DNA of 64,000 bases from contig NZ_AGFX01000030.1 in the NCBI RefSeq assembly GCF_000236805.1, positions 1 through 64,000 on the forward strand. The letters run 5' to 3'. This DNA is from Paenibacillus peoriae KCTC 3763. GTDB taxonomy: Bacteria; Bacillota; Bacilli; Paenibacillales; Paenibacillaceae. The notes beneath the pieces were generated by a model, which did not search any database, was not told where the DNA came from, and saw only the letters and a program-made list of their open reading frames with translations. This document shows, piece after piece, positions 55,592-64,000 of the stretch (position 1 is its first letter; each line of letters begins with the position of its first letter). A program made the translations under genes and the position numbers.

Positions 55592-55692
55592 AGCCATGAC
55601 GGTGGACGAGCTGTTTCAGATTTGGGCATTATTTGAGTGCTATCAATTTACAAATGAGGATTTTGCAAAATCCTGAAATAAAAAGATAACAC

Positions 55693-55728
55693 AAAAAGGA
55701 CTCAGGCAGTAATTGCCGGGTCCTTTTT
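55693..55728. terminator. Rho-independent terminator
   Basis: AAAAAGGACTCAGGCA (55693-55708) pairs with TGCCGGGTCCTTTTT (55714-55728), with A-C mismatch in the centre. It serves AraC and perhaps psd. Confidence 0.8.
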
Positions 55729-55764
55729 GTATGGGTAGCTGCAACGCACTGGCGGTAAACCCGG

Positions 55765-56562
55765 TTACGCTTTAGCATCATGGCGGAAGCAACCAAGACG
55801 TTGTCCCATTTTTACCACATCGCCCAGCTTCAACGCAGGGTCTGGTTCAAACGTCCCATTTTCAGTCAATAGAACGACAGTTGATCCAAATTCGAAATAA
55901 GCGAGATCGTCGCCTTTTTTCCATGAAACGGCTTGATCATCCGTATACTTGATACTGCTCACGTTCATCGCGCCAACTTTGACGAGGGCCACCTCACCGT
56001 ATTCGTGGGCAATGTACGTAATCTGTCGTTCATTACGGCTAAGAACTCCCCTCATATGCTGCAAACCGAAGTCATTTACGGGGTATACCTTGCCGCGCAG
56101 ATGCTCCTTCTCTACCAAAGTACCGGATACCGGCGCATGAATACGATGATAATCCGTCGGGCTGAGGTAGAGCACATAAGCATAGCCGTGTGTGTACTTT
56201 TCAAGACGCGGCGAGCGGTTAAGCAGCTCATCCAGCGTATAATCCTGTCCTTTGACATTCAAAAGAGTGCCAGACGTAATTGGTCCAGTAAAAGTAATCC
56301 GTGCATCCACCGGACTGGTCATCACCTCGGCGTTCGTATCAATCGGGCGCATGCCCGCTTTCAATTTGCGTGTAAAATAGGCGTTCAGAGAACGGTATGC
56401 TTTCCATTCCTGTTCCGCCTCATGCGTCTGGATCTGGTACGTACGTATAAAGGTGGGGATAAAAAGTCGGCTTGCACCGCTTTGCGCGAAGGAGCCCACA
56501 ATCCGGCACACCCACTTGCGCGATGATAGCTCCGTCATGAGCCGCAGCCATTGTTTTGCCAT
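55765..56562 (-). CDS. psd: Phosphatidylserine decarboxylase proenzyme
   Basis: 265-residue enzyme that makes phosphatidylethanolamine. Self-cleavage motif FGSTVVLL (about residue 223; in the LGST class), with the catalytic HRIHAPVSGTL and VGAMNVSS segments. The N-terminal helix binds membrane. AGGGGGA precedes the ATG. Confidence 0.93.
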   Translation of the reverse strand: MAKQWLRLMTELSSRKWVCRIVGSFAQSGASRLFIPTFIRTYQIQTHEAEQEWKAYRSLNAYFTRKLKAGMRPIDTNAEVMTSPVDARITFTGPITSGTLLNVKGQDYTLDELLNRSPRLEKYTHGYAYVLYLSPTDYHRIHAPVSGTLVEKEHLRGKVYPVNDFGLQHMRGVLSRNERQITYIAHEYGEVALVKVGAMNVSSIKYTDDQAVSWKKGDDLAYFEFGSTVVLLTENGTFEPDPALKLGDVVKMGQRLGCFRHDAKA

Positions 56563-56649
56563 TTCAGATCCCCCTGTTCATTTCCGAGCTGTCTTGGCCG
56601 GAACCTGTCCGGCCGCTCTGAATTATATTGACACAGAATGTGACGTAAA

Positions 56650-57777
56650 TCAATACAGTGGACGGCCCGGTGAACGTTCGGTGTCTGCTGAAGGCATCCG
56701 TTCCAGAAGCCAACGGGCGTAAGCCATTGGCTGAGTGTACGTTTCTTTCCAGACATTGTTCATGCCTGCCTGCCTGAAGCCGTAGCGCTGGTCGCGACCG
56801 TTGCACTCGATAAAAAAAATGTTGCCCTCTTGGGTGATTCCCAGATCCAAACCGACGTCAGCGAGACGGGGAAGGCTCTGTGCCAGTCGGTGAACGATTT
56901 GTAATGAGAGTCTCTCCAGTTCATTCAGCAAACGGGCTATATTCGAGGTTTGAGCCGCCTGTGCCTGTGACAACACCTGCGGTAAAGAACGGGCTGTACC
57001 GCCCTGTGCCACATTGGATACAAAGGTGTGGGAAGGGGCAATTTTGGCAAACATGCCTGTCACCCCCCAGATGCCGCCATATCCACGCTGAACGGTCACA
57101 CGGATATCAAAGGGACGATTGTCGTACAAAGCAAGCGGTATGGTTTCCTGTACGATGTGAGGCACATGCAGCAGTCGCTTGTGCAGAAATAAAGGCAGTT
57201 CTCCGACATGTAAGCGTAGCGTGGACCAGCGCTCAGGTCTAGCGGGATGAGCACATTGCAGGGTCCAATGCCCACGGGAATGCCGCAGACGCATAATTCC
57301 TCTGCCAACACTACCGCTGCTGGGCTTAATTACAACATCACCGGTTTGCTCCATCAGAGAATGGATTGAAGACAGGTTGCCTTGCAATGTTTTGGGGAGG
57401 TGGGGGCGTAGCAACGGGTCTTCCTGCAAAATCGCGTGTATATGGTCCTTGCGGAAACGGTTTTGTTCATTAAAAATATAGATTCCCTTTTGTACCAGCC
57501 TATTGATATCGCTGGCATTTTCATTATGCCGATAAAGAGTTCGATTGTGGATGACTGGCGGCAACGGAAGAATCATCTGCCGATACTCGTTGCCGTGTTT
57601 AACAAAAGCCCGGCATGTTCGAGTCATTATATGAATATTCTCCAGACGAAGAAAGCAAGGGATGAGCTCATAGCTTAACCCGGCGTCCTCGTAATTGGCG
57701 ATGGATTCATATCGCGTCTTCATGGCGGGAATGCCCCGGTAGGTTACCGGGTTGAGCATGACGCCGACATGCAACAT
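56650..57777 (-). CDS. YheC/YheD-type ATP-grasp protein (endospore coat-associated)
   Basis: 375-residue ATP-grasp family protein. N-terminal LHVGVMLNPVTYRGIP, ATP-binding GDVVIKPSSGSVGRGIMRLR (about 156-175), DIRVTVQRGYGGIWGVTGMF, and C-terminal VGLDLGITQEGNIFFIECNG. Full length for YheC/D. ATG 57777 with upstream AAGGAGGG is preferred; the GTG at 57804 overlaps that site. A shorter relative lies at 15690-16346. It is divergent from a spore-coat-like glycosyltransferase. Confidence 0.83.
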   Translation of the reverse strand: MLHVGVMLNPVTYRGIPAMKTRYESIANYEDAGLSYELIPCFLRLENIHIMTRTCRAFVKHGNEYRQMILPLPPVIHNRTLYRHNENASDINRLVQKGIYIFNEQNRFRKDHIHAILQEDPLLRPHLPKTLQGNLSSIHSLMEQTGDVVIKPSSGSVGRGIMRLRHSRGHWTLQCAHPARPERWSTLRLHVGELPLFLHKRLLHVPHIVQETIPLALYDNRPFDIRVTVQRGYGGIWGVTGMFAKIAPSHTFVSNVAQGGTARSLPQVLSQAQAAQTSNIARLLNELERLSLQIVHRLAQSLPRLADVGLDLGITQEGNIFFIECNGRDQRYGFRQAGMNNVWKETYTQPMAYARWLLERMPSADTERSPGRPLY

Positions 57778-57985
57778 GAGTATGTCCGCCCTCCTTATAG
57801 TCACTCCAACTGACCATACTGTAATTCTAGTCCATCATATGTATCAATGATTGGCCAGGCATGGACGTTAGCCTTGCGGTATGCCCAAAGTGAGAAATCA
57901 GGCACCTTTCAGAGAAGGAGACGATATGATACCAGATGAGTGTTGAAGGGTGTTGGAATAAGAGAGGGAAGTAGGTGAAGGATGG

Positions 57986-59149
57986 ATGCAGAGGCCCAAG
58001 GTAGCGGTCGTTACACCGGGCTCTTTTGTTATACCTTCGTCCCGCAGCAGCTCTGTGGAGCGGGTTATTGCCTGTATGGTTCCACTGGCCAGTCATGTGC
58101 TTCAGGCACAGATCTATGGGATCAAGGGAGCAGAGACACCGGACCATGGAGACGTGGACGGTGTCCCATGCATGCGTTATACGCAAGGGGCAGGCTATAT
58201 TCCCGAGGTCATTGCTGACTTGAAGAGATGGTCACCTGCAGTCGTAGATGTACACAACCGCCCGACTGCTGCGTATGCCATTCGCGCGGCTTTGCCTGAT
58301 AGCCGAGTGGTGCTGACCTTGCATTCGACCACCTTTATCCGCGAGCCCCATCTCAAACAAGAAGACGTAGGCAGACTGCTGCTGCCGCTCGATCGGATCG
58401 TCGTGAACAGCGCCTATTTGGGGGCCATCGTCGCCGCCAATAGTCCTGCTGTTGTTAGGGAACGTATCGTCGTAAACAGCCTGGGTGCTCACCCCGGTGA
58501 TTTTCTGCCACGCTGGACCCCGGTAGGAGAAGCGGTCAGAGCGGCGCGATTGGACGATTTCGGCTGGTCAGGCCGACGAATCGTGCTATACGCAGGCAGA
58601 TTGATGCCGGGGAAGGGGGTTCACCGGCTGCTCAAGACCCTGCGCCGAGTCGTCCGCACGTGCCCGGATGTGCTGCTGCTCATTGCAGGCAGCGCCTTTT
58701 ACGGTCACAACCGTCTCACACCGTACACGGCTTCGTTGCATCGGCAGATGCGTAAATTAAGATTGGGAAAGCACGTCCAATTTCTGGACTATGTTCCCCA
58801 TCCGGCGTTGGCCTCGTTATATCAGCTGGCCGACGTGACGGTCGTTCCTTCGGTGGAGGATGAAGCCTTCGGGCTGGTCAATCTGGAAGCTATGGCGGCA
58901 GAAATGCCCGTGGTTGCTTCCCGTATTGGCGGCATTCCGGAGGTTGTACAACACGGCGAGACGGGCTGGCTTGTTGATCCATCCCCCGGAGAGCGGGAAA
59001 TGGCTGCGGCCATCATCGGACTGCTTCGGCAGACGGATTTGCGGCGGCGGATGGGAGAAGCCGGGCTTGGTGAGGTGCGGAGACGGTTCTTATGGCAGCA
59101 TTCAGCACAGCGATGGGCGCAAATTATGCTGGATTGTGTAACCGAGTGA
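57986..59149 (+). CDS. Family 4 glycosyltransferase, CotSA-like
   Basis: 387-residue retaining GT-B glycosyltransferase. Donor-binding IVLYAGRLMPGKGVHRLLKT (about residues 195-214) and EDEAFGLVNLEAMA (about 291-304) with the paired Glu residues are clear. It resembles the spore coat glycosyltransferase CotSA of B. subtilis, and the neighbourhood (YheC/D protein and a low-complexity protein) supports a spore-surface role. ATG 57986 is chosen; ATG 57982 is in another frame. Confidence 0.85.
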   Translation: MQRPKVAVVTPGSFVIPSSRSSSVERVIACMVPLASHVLQAQIYGIKGAETPDHGDVDGVPCMRYTQGAGYIPEVIADLKRWSPAVVDVHNRPTAAYAIRAALPDSRVVLTLHSTTFIREPHLKQEDVGRLLLPLDRIVVNSAYLGAIVAANSPAVVRERIVVNSLGAHPGDFLPRWTPVGEAVRAARLDDFGWSGRRIVLYAGRLMPGKGVHRLLKTLRRVVRTCPDVLLLIAGSAFYGHNRLTPYTASLHRQMRKLRLGKHVQFLDYVPHPALASLYQLADVTVVPSVEDEAFGLVNLEAMAAEMPVVASRIGGIPEVVQHGETGWLVDPSPGEREMAAAIIGLLRQTDLRRRMGEAGLGEVRRRFLWQHSAQRWAQIMLDCVTE

Positions 59150-59208
59150 CGTGGGCGCCTTTATGTGCATAGGCTAACTTATAGGCATTAGCCATGATTC
59201 CCAGCCGG

Positions 59209-59238
59209 GTGAATGAAGCGGAGCGACCGCTGGTTCAC
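59209..59238. repeat. Hairpin with AGCGGAGCG core
   Basis: GTGAA-TGA-AGCGG, loop AGCGA, CCGCT-GG-TTCAC. The AGCGGAGCG motif recalls the longer palindromic elements elsewhere. It stands before the hypothetical gene at 59263. Confidence 0.4.
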
Positions 59239-59262
59239 TCCTGTGCTAAAGGAGCGGTCACT

Positions 59263-60042
59263 ATGAATCATCGTACGAACCATGGTCATAAGGATAAAAA
59301 AACAGTGCGGCGTAACCTTCCCGATGCAGCCCCCTCCCCCCGTGTAAGCAAGGATAAAACGGCTTCGACTTCTGGCACTCATAGACCGATACAGCGTGGA
59401 GGGTCAGCAGAACCCGCATCCGTAGAAACGGAACCCTCGGTTCAAACTGTTGAAGAAGTGGTCAGGAAGAAACATAAGCTGCCCAAGACGCTGGAGGAAG
59501 CGATGCTGATGAATCGGGCATCTGTATTGCTGTTGTCTGTACCTGATTCGGATACGGAAATCGAGACGGATAACGACCTTCCATCGATCACGACAGAAGG
59601 TCAGGCTGAGCAAGAATCGTTACTCGATTGCTCCATTACCAGTATCCACATTGCAGAAGGAAAACATCGCTCCAAGCAGCGAATGGTCTTGCCCGGGGAA
59701 GATGCCGGTCCAGATATCCACGCTGACGAACATTTGAGAGTGGATGCAATTCAAGACGGATTATCAGCCTGTGACGAGGCTTCTGATCCAGAGAGGGCTT
59801 CGTCTCAATTTGGCAGCATTCCTTTTTACCTGCCCGCCGCAACGGACAGGGACGAAGTGAGCATTGTGTTCAAAAAGCCATTTATAAATACCCGATATGT
59901 AGTCACAGCCAATGCAAGTGTGCCGGGGGTGATGGTAGCTGTTACCAAACGTCAGAGGCATTCAGCGGTACTTACTGTGGAACGCGAACACTCGGGTCCG
60001 ACATGTGAAGGAGTGATCCTGTGGATCGCGATGGGATATTGA
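59263..60042 (+). CDS. Hypothetical disordered protein, possible spore-surface component
   Basis: 259 residues. The first about 190 are low-complexity, charged and without hydrophobic core. The last 70 are strand-rich (VSIVFKKPFINTRYVVTANA, ending GVILWIAMGY), similar in look to compact beta-sandwich/lectin-like tail domains. ATG 59263 follows AAAGGAG at nine bases; the frame is open from 59194. The gene follows a CotSA-like glycosyltransferase by 113 bp, suggesting a spore-coat protein, but I do not recognise its family. Confidence 0.6.
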   Translation: MNHRTNHGHKDKKTVRRNLPDAAPSPRVSKDKTASTSGTHRPIQRGGSAEPASVETEPSVQTVEEVVRKKHKLPKTLEEAMLMNRASVLLLSVPDSDTEIETDNDLPSITTEGQAEQESLLDCSITSIHIAEGKHRSKQRMVLPGEDAGPDIHADEHLRVDAIQDGLSACDEASDPERASSQFGSIPFYLPAATDRDEVSIVFKKPFINTRYVVTANASVPGVMVAVTKRQRHSAVLTVEREHSGPTCEGVILWIAMGY

Positions 60043-60050
60043 AGGCAGAG

Positions 60051-60077
60051 AAAAAGGCGTCCCGCTGTGGGAACGCC
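60051..60077. terminator. Bidirectional terminator
   Basis: GGCGTCCC (60056-60063) pairs with GGGAACGCC (60069-60077), with a bulge, and an A5 run upstream that gives a minus-strand U-tail for the M4 protease transcript. Confidence 0.75.
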
Positions 60078-60136
60078 GTATATATAAGGAGGGAGGGGGT
60101 AAACTTGTAATATCTGAGGGGATGTGTCCAACAAGC

Positions 60137-62092
<1,956 letters not shown>

Positions 62093-62190
62093 TCATTAGT
62101 CCCAAAATGTTAATGGAAATGTCGTATCCGATCGAAATATATCGAAAAATACGAGTTGGGCTAACTCTCGCATAGCCATTTTAGGTATAG

Positions 62191-62221
62191 AAAAAAGGGG
62201 CAATCCTTGAAGAGATTGCCC
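62191..62221 (-). terminator. Terminator after the second M4 protease
   Basis: GGGCAATC (62198-62205) and GATTGCCC (62214-62221) pair; on the minus strand this is followed by six T residues (complement of 62191-62196). Confidence 0.8.
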
Positions 62222-62236
62222 TAGATATAGGGGGAA

Positions 62237-62270
62237 GGGGTGCAGACTTGCACTGCACCCCCATTTTTTT
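62237..62270 (+). terminator. Terminator-like hairpin
   Basis: GGGGTGCAG (62237-62245) pairs with CTGCACCCC (62253-62261), then a T-run on the plus strand. No plus-strand gene is nearby. The gap 61940-62360 also holds the promoter of the downstream protease. Confidence 0.6.
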
Positions 62271-62360
62271 GACTGCTTTCGAGTAGGATCAAATGAGGGC
62301 TGTGTAGCAGGTGTCTAATCTCTTGGATGTGGAGCAATTGCGAGGAACACAGGATATCAT

Positions 62361-64000
<1,640 letters not shown>

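Overview
The window looks like chromosomal DNA of an endospore-forming Paenibacillus, most likely the P. polymyxa group. The evidence is Bacillota-type ribosome binding sites, spore genes (sda, a YjcZ-family protein, YheC/YheD-type ATP-grasp proteins, a CotSA-like glycosyltransferase), B. subtilis-type dnaB/dnaI, futalosine-pathway menaquinone genes, and two neighbouring bacillolysin (M4) genes. No rRNA, tRNA, CRISPR array, prophage or intact insertion sequence was seen.

Layout. 0.2-6.3 kb: a LacI-type regulator divergent from an inositol-monophosphatase-like enzyme, a glycerophosphodiester phosphodiesterase and a UgpA/E/B-like ABC importer without its ATPase. 6.5-9.5 kb: LysR/EamA divergent pair and two small unknown genes. 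9.6-11.1 kb: mqnB-mqnD. 11.4-15.5 kb: polyphosphate kinase, preceded by three TTTACA repeats (a Pho-box-like array), convergent with Ppx/GppA. 15.7-19.3 kb: a spore-associated ATP-grasp protein, the 47-codon sda gene behind a DnaA-box cluster, ferredoxin-NADP reductase and NDH-2. 19.4-22.6 kb: MarR regulator with an operator inside its own promoter, an HlyD-like adaptor and an ABC-2 permease. 22.7-29.1 kb: hemQ, dnaB, dnaI, trxA, uvrC. 29.2-38 kb: CPBP protease, a c-di-AMP (ydaO/yuaA) riboswitch with terminator before Ktr potassium uptake genes, a LysR gene and sdhCAB. 38.3-46 kb: two metallophosphoesterases, GNAT, XRE regulator, an interrupted gene, a small alarmone synthetase, a PHP phosphatase, LysR and cheX. 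46-54.4 kb: SDR, DEAD-box helicase, ecsAB, yjcZ, a KinB-like kinase, an aminotransferase and an interrupted PAS-chemoreceptor gene. 54.8-64 kb: AraC, psd, spore-surface genes and the two M4 protease genes, the last cut by the window edge.

Themes. Several units carry readable regulation: Pho-type repeats (ppk), DnaA boxes (sda), a riboswitch plus terminator (ktr), a cre-like site (sdhCAB), a sigma-D-like promoter (cheX) and palindromic operators at the marR and xre genes. Two otherwise intact reading frames each carry one in-frame stop (TAG in 41504-42163, TAA in 53564-54424). A family of long, imperfectly palindromic intergenic elements sharing a GGYAGCGGAGCG core is scattered between 25 and 43 kb. 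No wholly new multi-gene system is clear. The best candidates for new biology are the phosphodiester-uptake cluster, the ATPase-less MarR/HlyD/ABC-2 unit, the palindromic repeat family and an unexplained structured segment at 54.43-54.7 kb.
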